A DNA stretch of 8,761 nt from Gammaproteobacteria bacterium (GCA_002719575.1 PBHS01000015.1:1-8761), one strand, 5' to 3'. Positions 1-8,340 are shown, counted from the stretch's first letter. The notes: a model not told the origin generated them from the letters alone. A program made the numbers and translations.

Positions 1-141
1 AGTACCCGCACGTCTTTTTGGCAACGCGACTTTTCTGATTGACCGATATGCTAGGAGTCAACGCAAGTAAAGTGCTGTGCTCCGAGGTTAGAACCGGTTA
101 GCTTGATAGTAGTCATCGAGCAAGGATAGCTTGCGAAGCCA

Positions 142-2388
142 TCAGGGTTGCCAGGCGTAACTGAATTTCGCGAAAAATGTTCGGCTGGTGCGGTACACGT
201 TATCTTGACTATCGTCTTGAAATCCAGCATCGGAATAGCCCAGAAAGAAACGCGTCGCAGCGTTGACTCTGTAACTGTAGAGTAATTGGGATGTCAGTTC
301 CCGATTTTGGCTTTGTACGGGAAAAGTGTAGAGATCCTGGTTTCTCTCCCTATCATCTTGTTGCACAATGATCCTCAGAAAGCTGCGGTTATTGAACTGA
401 TAGGTTGTCCGAAAATTTGTCAACTTGGCAGTAAACAGCCGTCCGCCTTCGACGTCAAAATTTTGTGTTGTGTGCTGTAGGTCAAGCTGCAGATGTCGGC
501 CGAATTGATAGCGGATCTCTGGCCTAAGTCGTCTTGAATGACCCAATCGTGTGTTGGCGAAATCAACGACGTCCTCAACTCGCACGCCTATTCCGAGTTG
601 AAGGTTGGGAGTTGGGGAAAAGCTAAGATCAATGTTGTTGAATTGTTCGTCGAAGTATTGTCCGTTCCAGTAGGTCTTGCTGCCGCCAAATAATCCAGAC
701 AAAGAGGATTGCAGCGGCCCGTTCATATTAAGAAAGAATTCGGTTTCTTCCTCAAGCAGCAATCCAGACTGATCTTCTGTTCTATCGTAGTCGGCGGCGA
801 AGCGAATGCGATTGAAGAAGCTTTCTCCGCCCCACCACCACGTATGTCCGATTGTTGCAACCTGGTATATGTAGTCTACTCGGTTGATAAAGCCTAGGTC
901 AGCGCGAAAATCTTTCCCCCAATCGTAGTGCCCAAAACGTAAGTCCCAGTTTCGGTCATTGTGTTGATACTCGACAACCAGGCTGTTGTCGCTTAGCACT
1001 GCCGCATGACTGTAGGCGTTCTGTATTTGTTGGGGATACTCGGATGCAGAGTGCATCGCCTGTAGGTAAATAGTGTCCTGTTCTGTGGGTCGTAGTGTGC
1101 CGTCTAAACTGCTGACGCGGTTACTATATCCACTGCCCTCGCGATTCGTAATCAATGCGCCAACAGTAGAATTCTGAAGAATATCAAGCCGATAGCGAGC
1201 GATCGCAACATCGCTCTTCTCATCTGCGAGTGTGGCAATTCTTGAGCTGAGGCTTTGTGGGATAATGAAGCTGGTGTTTTCATCATTCGCAGTCAGCAAT
1301 CCAAATGTGTGTGGACCATTTTTGCCGGTTATCTTGGTGCCGTACTCCGGGTTGGCAATATTGCGTGTATACACCAGGTTTCGGAAAGTGTCGAAGTAGT
1401 CAGCGCCATCAAGGAAGAAAGTCCTTCGCTCGGGGAAAAACAGGCTGAAAGTCTGATTGATATCCAACTGTGCCACATCGGCCTCGACTTGAGAAAAATC
1501 CGGATTTACGGTCGCATTCAAGTAAGTATCCTGAGTAATTCCCCAACGCAAATCAAAGCTGCTTTGTAGATCGGGGTCTCCACCAAGCCATTCGCCGTCT
1601 GTTGGATTTCGAGTCTCGGAAGAGGCAGCAACCAGAGTAGGTATAGCGACCACGTTGATGCCTGGCTCTGAATCAGAAAAACCGTCGGCTTTAGAAATCT
1701 GGCAAAGATAACAAGAAATGTTGCGGTCGACTGGGACGACCGAAAGATTGGTCTCTCTGTCTCTGGGGTAATAACGCAGCAAGTTTAGCCCCCAGGTCTG
1801 TGGGCCGTCTCGAGGCGAGAACCTCAGTTGCTTGAGTGGAATCGCCATCTCAACGAAGTAGCCTGAATCCGCTATTCGTCCGGCGCTGTCCCAGATTGCA
1901 TCCCATGCTTCATCTCTACGTTGATTGACATCATCAAATATGTCATCCGCTTGAACACCTAAAGGGTTGACGTAAAACTCGAACGCCCTGCGTTCGTCGT
2001 TGAAGGTGTCCAGAATTACAGCGACCCAGTCATCATCCCAGAGAAGATCCCGATCCCTATAAAAAGCGCGGATTTGCTCAGGCCTTGGGTCTTCAGCTAT
2101 AAATGCTACATAGAGGTTCTCGCCGTCTTCCATCACCAGCCCTTCGGTTGCAACTTCGGCCGGCACGTTTTCACCTGGCTCTGTCTCCACGGCGATTTTG
2201 ATAGACATGGCGTCAGCCCATTCCTGAGCGTCTATTTCTCCATTGATCGCCGGCTTTGCTGACGTTCTTGGAATATCATAGTGTGTCTGAGCCAGACAGG
2301 TCTGAACTAACAGCCCAACAACGACGAAGCCAACCAAGACACTGGTCATTGCGCTTGATACTTTCTCGGTTAGAGGCAATAAAGTCAT
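142..2388 (-). CDS. CBM9-like / DUF5916 outer-membrane beta-barrel protein
   Basis: This gene encodes a 748-residue exported protein of unknown substrate. A hydrophobic signal peptide spans about residues 15-33, with a likely signal peptidase I site after Cys-Leu-Ala (A33|Q34). There is no good lipobox around Cys31. Residues about 40-190 resemble the carbohydrate-binding family 9-like domain (INGEIDAQEW near 49, WDDDWVAVILDTF near 117, then GVQADDI and AWDAIW). The rest matches DUF5916, with hallmark strings NPDFSQVEAD (295-304), FSLFFPERRTFFLDGADYF (314-332) and TRNI...TGK (341-356). Alternating polar/aromatic strands run to a C-terminal YAWQP, as in a barrel. A Cys-Tyr-Leu-Cys motif lies at 226-229. 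The domain call rests on family knowledge; a role in binding or importing a glycan or other polymer is inference. No convincing ribosome-binding site precedes the ATG at 2388. Met14 (ATG at 2349) would still leave a complete signal peptide and is an alternative start. The gene seems monocistronic. A 5-bp hairpin (120-134) after the stop has no U-run. Confidence 0.88.
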   Translation of the reverse strand: MTLLPLTEKVSSAMTSVLVGFVVVGLLVQTCLAQTHYDIPRTSAKPAINGEIDAQEWADAMSIKIAVETEPGENVPAEVATEGLVMEDGENLYVAFIAEDPRPEQIRAFYRDRDLLWDDDWVAVILDTFNDERRAFEFYVNPLGVQADDIFDDVNQRRDEAWDAIWDSAGRIADSGYFVEMAIPLKQLRFSPRDGPQTWGLNLLRYYPRDRETNLSVVPVDRNISCYLCQISKADGFSDSEPGINVVAIPTLVAASSETRNPTDGEWLGGDPDLQSSFDLRWGITQDTYLNATVNPDFSQVEADVAQLDINQTFSLFFPERRTFFLDGADYFDTFRNLVYTRNIANPEYGTKITGKNGPHTFGLLTANDENTSFIIPQSLSSRIATLADEKSDVAIARYRLDILQNSTVGALITNREGSGYSNRVSSLDGTLRPTEQDTIYLQAMHSASEYPQQIQNAYSHAAVLSDNSLVVEYQHNDRNWDLRFGHYDWGKDFRADLGFINRVDYIYQVATIGHTWWWGGESFFNRIRFAADYDRTEDQSGLLLEEETEFFLNMNGPLQSSLSGLFGGSKTYWNGQYFDEQFNNIDLSFSPTPNLQLGIGVRVEDVVDFANTRLGHSRRLRPEIRYQFGRHLQLDLQHTTQNFDVEGGRLFTAKLTNFRTTYQFNNRSFLRIIVQQDDRERNQDLYTFPVQSQNRELTSQLLYSYRVNAATRFFLGYSDAGFQDDSQDNVYRTSRTFFAKFSYAWQP

Positions 2389-2818
2389 AAAAAAATGCTT
2401 TTTCTTTGGGTATTCAATCGATCAAAACTCCTGACATAAGCCCCTAGTCGATCATTAATCAACTGGCACGCTAGTTCCGCCGCAACTGGATTTTGAGCTC
2501 AAACGCTTTTGCTTTTTGCTGGCAGCTCTCAGACAGGTAGTGAGACAGATTAACGCGAGCCGGGATGTTACCGCTCCGGTTAGGGACAGGTTTTTTGCAA
2601 CACTTGAGTTCAGCGGCTAAAGTTATTATGTCACTGAATTACGGCTGATCACGATAGCTTTCTTCGGCGAAGTGAGCATTGCCCCCTCCCCCTCTTGACG
2701 CTGATTATCTCGCAGGGAGCGGTGTATTGCATGGATGAAGTCCTTTTTGCTGACTATCTGTGCGCTATATCCGCGTATACCTCTGGTTCCGTTGCGCGTC
2801 CGTATCCTAGATGCTTTT
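2389..2818. other. 430-bp gap between two minus-strand genes
   Basis: No gene can be firmly placed here. The gap is long enough that lepB and the DUF5916 gene are probably transcribed separately. It contains a G-rich minus-strand run (2682-2692) directly before a 17-codon mini-ORF (2626-2679), which I report as a finding and not as a gene. It also contains the candidate promoter above. A 6-bp inverted repeat, CCTAGA/TCTAGG (2806-2811 and 2823-2828), straddles the lepB stop; its T-run is in the loop, so it is not a standard terminator. No tRNA, insertion sequence or riboswitch was recognised. Confidence 0.6.
2434..2462 (-). promoter_or_regulatory. Weak candidate promoter for the DUF5916 gene
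   Basis: On the minus strand a TTGATT hexamer (2457-2462) is followed after 17 bases by TTATGT (2434-2439). The first matches the sigma70 -35 box at four of six positions; the second is a poor -10. An AGGAG at 2428-2432 lies about 40 bases before the ATG, too far to serve it. The position, directly upstream of the gene, is the main support. Confidence 0.15.
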
Positions 2819-3529
2819 TTATTCTAGGCCCGCCAGAAAGCGCCTGCCGCGTGGCAGATAATTGTTCTTACTGTCGAGCGAAAAAACAACGGAGCTTGAA
2901 CGCCCAATAATTTCGGCCCGGGGTATGAAGCTGTACACTCGGCTGTCGGCGCTGTTATCTCGATTGTCGCCGAGTACAAAGTATTGGTCATCTGGCACTA
3001 CTATCGGTCCATAGCTTCGACTGGAGCGGTTGATGTTACGGCTCGACAGTCGAGCCTGATGAGAGCCTTCTGGCAGTTGCTCGGAAATTATGATTGACTC
3101 CGAGTCGCGGAACAGCACTTCGTAAACGGCAGGCACGCCATTGATGACCAGGGTATTATTTTGCATGAAAATTGTATCGCCTGGAGTTCCTACGATCCGC
3201 TTTACCAGCCGCTTGCCGGCTCGTTCTGAGTCAATGATAACGATGTCGCCACGTTGTGGGTCAGAAATCTCACCTAGTGAAATTTCTGTGAAAGGGATTT
3301 TTACATCATAGGCGAGTTTGTTAACCCACACTTTGTCTCCATCTAACAAGGTCGGCAGCATCGAGGCGCCGGAAATGGAACTTAGATCGGCAATGGCGCT
3401 TTTGAAAAACACGATGCAGCTAAGAAGCAGCAGGAACTGTCGATTCTCCTGCCAGGCAGCCTGCCCGAAGCCTAGCATACGGCCCATGAGCCTGCCGGTT
3501 CGCCCGATGTTGACGTCTGAATCTGACAT
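2819..3529 (-). CDS. lepB: Signal peptidase I, short single-span form
   Basis: This inner-membrane serine-lysine endopeptidase (family S26A) removes signal peptides from Sec- and Tat-exported proteins. Numbering is from the ATG at 3529 (236 residues). One hydrophobic span lies at about 32-48, following Trp-Gln-Glu-Asn-Arg. The nucleophile motif SGASMLPTL puts the catalytic serine at Ser56. The RGDIVII strand is at 93-99. The general-base lysine is Lys110 in LVKRIVGTPGD, and the GDNRDNSADSR box is at 187-197. All catalytic motifs are intact. E. coli LepB is 324 residues with two spans; this protein has one span and a compact periplasmic domain, like the shorter signal peptidases seen in many gammaproteobacteria. 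The start is uncertain: a TTG at 3565 and ATGs at 3529, 3487 and 3478 are in frame, and none has a strong ribosome-binding site. Relatives, as I recall them, begin only about 10-15 residues before the span, which favours 3478 or 3487. It is divergent from lhr and shares its LexA-box promoter region. Confidence 0.9.
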   Translation of the reverse strand: MSDSDVNIGRTGRLMGRMLGFGQAAWQENRQFLLLLSCIVFFKSAIADLSSISGASMLPTLLDGDKVWVNKLAYDVKIPFTEISLGEISDPQRGDIVIIDSERAGKRLVKRIVGTPGDTIFMQNNTLVINGVPAVYEVLFRDSESIIISEQLPEGSHQARLSSRNINRSSRSYGPIVVPDDQYFVLGDNRDNSADSRVYSFIPRAEIIGRSSSVVFSLDSKNNYLPRGRRFLAGLE

Positions 3530-3579
3530 GCCCGTAAACTTAGCCAGCGCCTTCAGCGATGTCAATTAGGGCGCCACTC

Positions 3580-3608
3580 TTGAAAATGTTCCCTGCCTTC
3601 AATAACCT
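3580..3608 (+). promoter_or_regulatory. Candidate lhr promoter overlapping the LexA box
   Basis: TTGAAA (3580-3585) matches five of six positions of the sigma70 -35 box. After 17 bases comes TAACCT (3603-3608), which matches only three of six of the -10. The -10 overlaps the left end of the LexA palindrome, as expected for a repressed SOS promoter. The weak -10 keeps confidence low; an AT-rich alternative lies around 3623-3635. Confidence 0.35.
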
Positions 3609-3629
3609 GTACGTTTGTACAGTAATCAA
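3601..3629 (-). promoter_or_regulatory. Weak candidate lepB promoter spanning the LexA box
   Basis: On the minus strand TTGATT (3624-3629) and GTTATT (3601-3606) are spaced by 17 bases, and the LexA palindrome fills the spacer. Matches to the consensus hexamers are modest (four and three of six). If used, LexA would block lepB as well as lhr. Confidence 0.2.
3605..3624. promoter_or_regulatory. Probable LexA (SOS) operator
   Basis: The 20-mer ACCTGTACGTTTGTACAGTA contains a perfect CTGT-N8-ACAG core (3607-3622). Its symmetric arms, CTGTAC and GTACAG, extend two bases further in than LexA requires, and it carries the outer TA on the right. CTGT-N8-ACAG is the established LexA consensus in E. 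coli and most gammaproteobacteria, and the flanks resemble known strong boxes such as that of sulA. It lies in the divergent lepB-lhr region, ending 26 bases before the lhr ATG, a normal place for a repressor site. A TTG at 3615, the only other possible lhr start, falls inside this palindrome, which argues against that start. LexA binding itself is inferred; no lexA gene is in the window. Confidence 0.75.
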
Positions 3630-3650
3630 TATTTTGCGTGGCGCACACAG

Positions 3651-6600
3651 ATGTCAGAAGAATCCGCTCTGCGGCAATTTCACCCTGCAAGTCAGAACTG
3701 GTTTCGGGCAACATTTGGTTTGCCTACCTCGGCTCAGGCGAATGCGTGGCAAGCCATCAAGGCCGGCCACCACACCTTGATCTCTGCTCCTACTGGGAGT
3801 GGAAAAACACTGGCTGCTTTCTATGGTGCGATTGATCAGTTGCTCCAGAAAGGGTTACTTAACCAGCTCGAGGAAGGGGTCCACATTCTCTACGTTTCGC
3901 CTCTGAAAGCGCTGAGTAACGACATTCGGAAGAACCTTGATCAGCCGCTAGACGGTATCGCTGAGCAGACGCATTTAGCGGGTCTGCCCCCGGTAGACAT
4001 ACGGGTTGGTGCGAGAACCGGCGACACGCCGGCCGGTGAGCGCCAGAAGATGGCTAGGCATCCGCCGCACATTCTGGTCACTACACCTGAATCACTTTAT
4101 TTGTTACTTACCAGTGCCAGCGGGCGCGCCATGCTTGCGACTGTTTCCACTGTGATCGTTGATGAAATTCACGCTCTGCTTGGGAATAAACGGGGCTCTC
4201 ACCTTGCGCTTTCCCTGGAGAGACTTCAATTGCTGTGCAGAAAAAGCAGTGGTCAGCACCTACAAAGAATCGGTCTTTCGGCGACCCAGCGCCCTATTGA
4301 GATGGTCGCCCGGTATTTGATTGGCGGAGCAGGTTCACAAGAAGAGACCATTGAATGCGAGGTCGTGGACTCTGGTTTTGGCCGAAAGCGAGACCTCCGT
4401 ATAGAGGTGCCTAGCTCGCCTCTGAGCGCGATCATGAGCAATGACGTTTGGGAGGAGCTCTATGAGCGCCTGATCATACTGATAAATACCCATGAAACGA
4501 CACTGATTTTCGTCAATACACGAAGGCTGTCCGAGCGTTTAGCTTTGGCACTCAGTGAGCGGCTAGGGGATGGCAGTGTGTGTTCTCACCATGGCAGCAT
4601 GAGTAAAGACCACCGCCACGACGCAGAGCGGCGTCTCAAGGCGGGAAATCTCAAGGTGCTGGTAGCCACAGCATCAATGGAACTTGGTATTGATGTCGGG
4701 TCGGTCGATTTGGTAGTGCAATTTTCTTCTCCCAAGAGTATTGCCATATTTCTGCAGCGGGTAGGAAGAAGTGGGCACTCGGTGCACGGCACACCCAAGG
4801 GCATTCTGTTTCCGCTGACCCGGGATGATCTGGTGGAAGCGACGGCATTACTGCAGGGCATCCAGGAGGGCGAGCTTGATCAGATTGTCATGCCCGAGAA
4901 ACCGATGGACATTCTCGCGCAGCAAATAGTCGCTGAGGTGTCATCGTCAGGTTTGACTTTACAGGATGGAACAGAACCGGCTGGCTGGAATCTGGAACAA
5001 CTGTTTGAGCTTTTCGTCAATGCCTACCCCTATCGGAATCTGGGCAAAGGCGAATTTGAAACGCTCATTAAAATGCTCGCAGAAGGCTACTCGACAAGAA
5101 GAGGACGGCGTGGTGCCTATCTGCATCTGGATTTTATCAACAGGAAGGTGCATACCAGACGAGGTGCTAATCTTGTGTCTCTGACTAATGGGGGAGCCAT
5201 TCCGGACATGTTCGATTATCAGGTGGTACTGGATCACGATGATACAGTTGTTGGGACTCTTAACGAGGACTTTGCGCTAGAGGCAACACCTGGAGACGTG
5301 TTTACACTTGGGACTCACGCCTGGCAAATGCTCAGGGTTGAGGGCCTAAAAGTCCGGGTCCGAGATGCAGAAGGATTACAACCCACTATTCCATTCTGGT
5401 TCGGTGAAGGGCCGGGCAGAACCCGCGAGCTGTCTGAGCAAGTCTCGAAACTAAGAAACCAGATCGCAAACCTGCTCGTGAATGAATCTGCCTCTGCTGC
5501 CGAGGGCTGGCTGGAGCAGTCTGTTGCCCTTCCACGCAGTGCCAGTTCACAGCTGGTTGAGTATCTTCAGAGTGGCATGGATGCGCTTGGCGTGATGCCA
5601 AGCCGAGACACGCTCGTAATGGAGCGTTTTTTCGACGAAGTCGGGGATATGCATGTCGTTATTCATTCTCCCTTTGGTAGTCGCTTGAACCGGGGTTGGG
5701 GTTTGGCGTTGCGAAAAAAGTTCTGTAAGTCGTTCAACTTTGAGCTTCAGGCAGCAGCGAATGAAGATAGCATCGTTATTTCGCTTGGCTCTGTTCACAG
5801 CTTTCCCCTTGACGAGGTCTATCGCTACCTGCAAACGGCAACAGTTCGAGAGACCCTGATCCAGGCGATGCTGGATTCGCCAATGTTTGAAGTGCGCTGG
5901 CGCTGGAATGCTACCCGCTCTTTGGCTATTCAGCGAAATCGGGCGGGTAAACGTGTCCCGCCACAATTCCAGCGGATGGATGCAGAGGATCTCGTAGCCC
6001 ATGTATTTCCCGACCAGATCGCGTGTCAGGAAAATATCACCGGTCAAAGAAAAGTGCCAGATCACCCACTGGTGAATCAGACGATTCAAGACTGTCTGAC
6101 CGAGGCCATGGACATTGCTGAATTAGAACAACTGATTGCGGCGATAGAGCGCAAAGAATTGACATTGATCGCCAAAGATCTTCGTGAGCCTTCACCTTTC
6201 GCGCAAGAGATCATTAACGCCAGGCCCTATGCTTTTCTTGACGACGCGCCGTTTGAAGAGCGCAGAACGAATGCGATTCGTAATCGGAGGTGGGCAGATC
6301 CCGCTGAGTTAAAAGATTTTAGTCTGCTTGATGAGCAAGCAATCCGGAGGGTTCAAGAAGAGGCTTGGCCATCCGTGGGCAATTCTGAAGAGCTGCACGA
6401 TGCTCTGTTAAGTGCCGGATATGTCCTGCCTCAGGAACTCGATAGAATGGCTCAGCCAGCTTGGCATCGAGCTCTGATGGATGCGGGCCGCATTATACTG
6501 TTGACGCACCTGGCGAATCCGCTATGGGTTGCGGCTGAACAGTTGCCGCGATACAGGGCCGTTTTCCCAGAGCGGCTTTCTAAGCTGTCGCTGCCAGAGA

Positions 6601-8150
6601 TTTTTCGCTCAGAGACCTGCGATAAAGATGATGCGCTGCGTGACATTATCCGCGGGCGTTTGGAATGCTTGGGGCCCGTCACCGCGGAGCGCCTTGCCGA
6701 GGAATTAGCGCTGCAGCAATCTGATGTGGATCAGGCCTTGCTGGCTCTTGAGGTGGAAGGTTTTGCTTTTCAGGGCCAGTTCACTCCTGTGAGTCAGGCA
6801 GCTCTTGCAGTGACTGGGGAATCGGCACCGGTAGAGTGGTGCGAACGCCGGCTTTTACAACGAATTCATCGCTACACGATCGACCATCACAAAAAGAAAA
6901 TAGAACCAGTCTCGCTTGAGGTGTTCACTGAGTACCTCTTCGAGCATCAGCAGCTGTTGCCGATCTATTCCGATGATCACCCTCTGGAGTCTGGTTTGGA
7001 TGGGCAGGCTCGGTTGCATAGCACCCTCAATATCCTTGATGGTAGCACTGCACCCGCGGTGAGCTGGGAATCGTCTATCTTCCCCGCAAGAATTCCTGAC
7101 TATGAGCCAGAATGGCTTGATGCGATGTGTATCAGCGGGAAGATAGTCTGGGGGCGATACCTGTTACCCTTGACGCAAAACCCTCAAAAGCTGAAAGGTT
7201 TACAATCACAGCGTAAACGGAGTGCTGGTCCAGTAAAAAGTACGCCAGTCAGCCTGCTTGCGAGAATCAATCAGGATATTTGGAAAGTCTTGGCAGAGGT
7301 CCAAACTGCAGATAATCAGGCACAGTGGCTTTCTGACTCAGCCAATCGTATCGAATCGGACTTGCTGGAATTCGGAGCGAGCTTTCTTGATCAGATACAA
7401 GGGCGAACTGACTTGTGTAAATCGCAATTGGAGCGCGGCCTGGCGGAGCTGGTCAGTCTCGGAAGGGTTTGCAGTGACTCATTTACCGGGCTTAGAGCTT
7501 TGCTGACTCCTCATCAACACCGATCAAGCGTTTCATCAAAAGGGAGTCGAACGGCTATGTTTGGCGTTGAGGATGCGGGTCGCTGGTCTCTGCTGCAAAC
7601 CTTCTCCGGGGCCAACGAACAGCATTACCCCCGCAGTGAGGTCGGGCTTAACGAAGAGCAAATGGAACGTCTCGCGATCATTTACCTGCAGCGCTGGGGC
7701 GTAGTATTTCGGGCACTCATTGAGAAAGAGTCCCTGTCGCCGCCTTGGAGAAAATTATTAGCCGTTTATCGGAGAATGGAGCTCAAGGGTGCTATTCGAG
7801 GAGGTCGTTTTATCTCTGGTGTCGGCGGCGAGCAGTTTGCTTTTGCGGAGACTATTGACGGCCTTCGGAAATTGAAGCGCGCTCGTGAAGCCTCGGCGTC
7901 CGCGCCTTACTACTGCTTGTCGGCAACTGATCCTGCCAATTTGATCAATCTGATCTTGCCCACCAGAAAGCTTGCCCGCGTGGCCGGTAACCGGGTGCTT
8001 TTCCAAGGCGGTGTTCCCATTGCGTTTATGGAATCAGGAAAATCCCATTTCTTAGGGCAGATGGGAGAAGAGGACCGCTGGGAGGCGCAGCAGATGCTCA
8101 CAAAAAAAGTGTTCCCGCCAAGGCTAAAAAATTATCTCGGGACCCGATAA
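3651..8150 (+). CDS. lhr: Lhr-type superfamily 2 helicase, full length
   Basis: This is an ATP-dependent 3'-to-5' single-strand DNA translocase and helicase of the Lhr family, linked to DNA repair. It has 1499 residues (E. coli Lhr 1538). Helicase motifs are all present: Walker A APTGSGKT 46-53, motif Ia YVSPLKAL 81-88, TTPES 144-148, DEIH box 171-174, SAT 210-212, LIFVNTRR 285-292, ATASMELGIDVG 339-350, and QRVGRSGH 369-376. A winged helix and a beta-barrel follow, with Lhr-specific strings GGAIPD (514-519), PFWFGEGPGR (581-590) and ERFFDEVGD...HSPFG (658-676). The C-terminal domain, about 880-1499, has winged-helix segments (for example 1002-1044), WESSIFPARIPDY (1139-1151), GRWSLLQ (1310-1316) and GRFISGVGGEQFA (1385-1397). 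Compared with E. coli Lhr as I recall it, the last 30-40 residues are missing. ATG 3651 is chosen because family homology starts just after it (FHPASQNWF) and the only alternative, TTG 3615, is inside the LexA box. The ribosome-binding site is weak. No exonuclease or ligase partner gene is adjacent. Confidence 0.95.
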   Translation: MSEESALRQFHPASQNWFRATFGLPTSAQANAWQAIKAGHHTLISAPTGSGKTLAAFYGAIDQLLQKGLLNQLEEGVHILYVSPLKALSNDIRKNLDQPLDGIAEQTHLAGLPPVDIRVGARTGDTPAGERQKMARHPPHILVTTPESLYLLLTSASGRAMLATVSTVIVDEIHALLGNKRGSHLALSLERLQLLCRKSSGQHLQRIGLSATQRPIEMVARYLIGGAGSQEETIECEVVDSGFGRKRDLRIEVPSSPLSAIMSNDVWEELYERLIILINTHETTLIFVNTRRLSERLALALSERLGDGSVCSHHGSMSKDHRHDAERRLKAGNLKVLVATASMELGIDVGSVDLVVQFSSPKSIAIFLQRVGRSGHSVHGTPKGILFPLTRDDLVEATALLQGIQEGELDQIVMPEKPMDILAQQIVAEVSSSGLTLQDGTEPAGWNLEQLFELFVNAYPYRNLGKGEFETLIKMLAEGYSTRRGRRGAYLHLDFINRKVHTRRGANLVSLTNGGAIPDMFDYQVVLDHDDTVVGTLNEDFALEATPGDVFTLGTHAWQMLRVEGLKVRVRDAEGLQPTIPFWFGEGPGRTRELSEQVSKLRNQIANLLVNESASAAEGWLEQSVALPRSASSQLVEYLQSGMDALGVMPSRDTLVMERFFDEVGDMHVVIHSPFGSRLNRGWGLALRKKFCKSFNFELQAAANEDSIVISLGSVHSFPLDEVYRYLQTATVRETLIQAMLDSPMFEVRWRWNATRSLAIQRNRAGKRVPPQFQRMDAEDLVAHVFPDQIACQENITGQRKVPDHPLVNQTIQDCLTEAMDIAELEQLIAAIERKELTLIAKDLREPSPFAQEIINARPYAFLDDAPFEERRTNAIRNRRWADPAELKDFSLLDEQAIRRVQEEAWPSVGNSEELHDALLSAGYVLPQELDRMAQPAWHRALMDAGRIILLTHLANPLWVAAEQLPRYRAVFPERLSKLSLPEIFRSETCDKDDALRDIIRGRLECLGPVTAERLAEELALQQSDVDQALLALEVEGFAFQGQFTPVSQAALAVTGESAPVEWCERRLLQRIHRYTIDHHKKKIEPVSLEVFTEYLFEHQQLLPIYSDDHPLESGLDGQARLHSTLNILDGSTAPAVSWESSIFPARIPDYEPEWLDAMCISGKIVWGRYLLPLTQNPQKLKGLQSQRKRSAGPVKSTPVSLLARINQDIWKVLAEVQTADNQAQWLSDSANRIESDLLEFGASFLDQIQGRTDLCKSQLERGLAELVSLGRVCSDSFTGLRALLTPHQHRSSVSSKGSRTAMFGVEDAGRWSLLQTFSGANEQHYPRSEVGLNEEQMERLAIIYLQRWGVVFRALIEKESLSPPWRKLLAVYRRMELKGAIRGGRFISGVGGEQFAFAETIDGLRKLKRAREASASAPYYCLSATDPANLINLILPTRKLARVAGNRVLFQGGVPIAFMESGKSHFLGQMGEEDRWEAQQMLTKKVFPPRLKNYLGTR

Positions 8151-8159
8151 ACTAAGGAT

Positions 8160-8186
8160 GGGAAAGAATCCCACCGTTGCTTTCCC
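8160..8186. terminator. Hairpin after lhr, possible terminator
   Basis: GGGAAAG (8160-8166) and CTTTCCC (8180-8186) form a perfect 7-bp stem with a 13-base loop, ten bases after the lhr stop. No U-run follows on either strand, so it is not a canonical intrinsic terminator. A competing stem pairs TCCCACCGTTG (8169-8179) with CAACGATGGGA (8207-8217) with one mismatch. It may stall or protect the 3' end of lhr mRNA, or that of a convergent transcript. Confidence 0.3.
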
Positions 8187-8284
8187 TTCATAAGATACAG
8201 ACAAAACAACGATGGGACCTTCTACGTATGGGAGCTAAGGACACCGACAATGCGAATTCCTCTCCAGCTATGCGAGTCATATAG

Positions 8285-8305
8285 GCTAAGCTATTTAGAC
8301 TAGAT
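8285..8305 (+). repeat. Imperfect direct repeat, copy 1
   Basis: GCTAAGC (8285-8291) is followed after four bases by TAGACTAGAT (8296-8305). The same two blocks recur in the same order at 8682-8705, with one substitution and a spacer of seven bases. A CGAG tetranucleotide precedes both copies. Significance is uncertain. Confidence 0.3.
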
Positions 8306-8340
8306 AACCGGAGGCTCCCCTAATAGATTGACTACTAATG

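Noticed and set aside
120..134. Hairpin GCAAG/CTTGC after the DUF5916 stop as a terminator
   Set aside because: Only five base pairs and no U-run on the minus strand.
2682..2692. G-quadruplex in the minus-strand G-run
   Set aside because: Only two G-tracts are present; four are needed for an intramolecular quadruplex.
2731..2910. Plus-strand 59-residue frame starting ATG after AGGGAG
   Set aside because: It overlaps the lepB 3' end in antisense, its ribosome-binding site is poorly spaced, and the protein resembles nothing known despite a Cys-Ser-Tyr-Cys motif.
3615..3650. TTG start giving lhr twelve extra residues
   Set aside because: It lies inside the LexA palindrome, has no ribosome-binding site, and the extra residues precede the family homology.
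5547..6089. 180-codon minus-strand frame inside lhr
   Set aside because: Antisense shadow of a well-conserved coding region; the sense frame carries recognisable Lhr motifs throughout.
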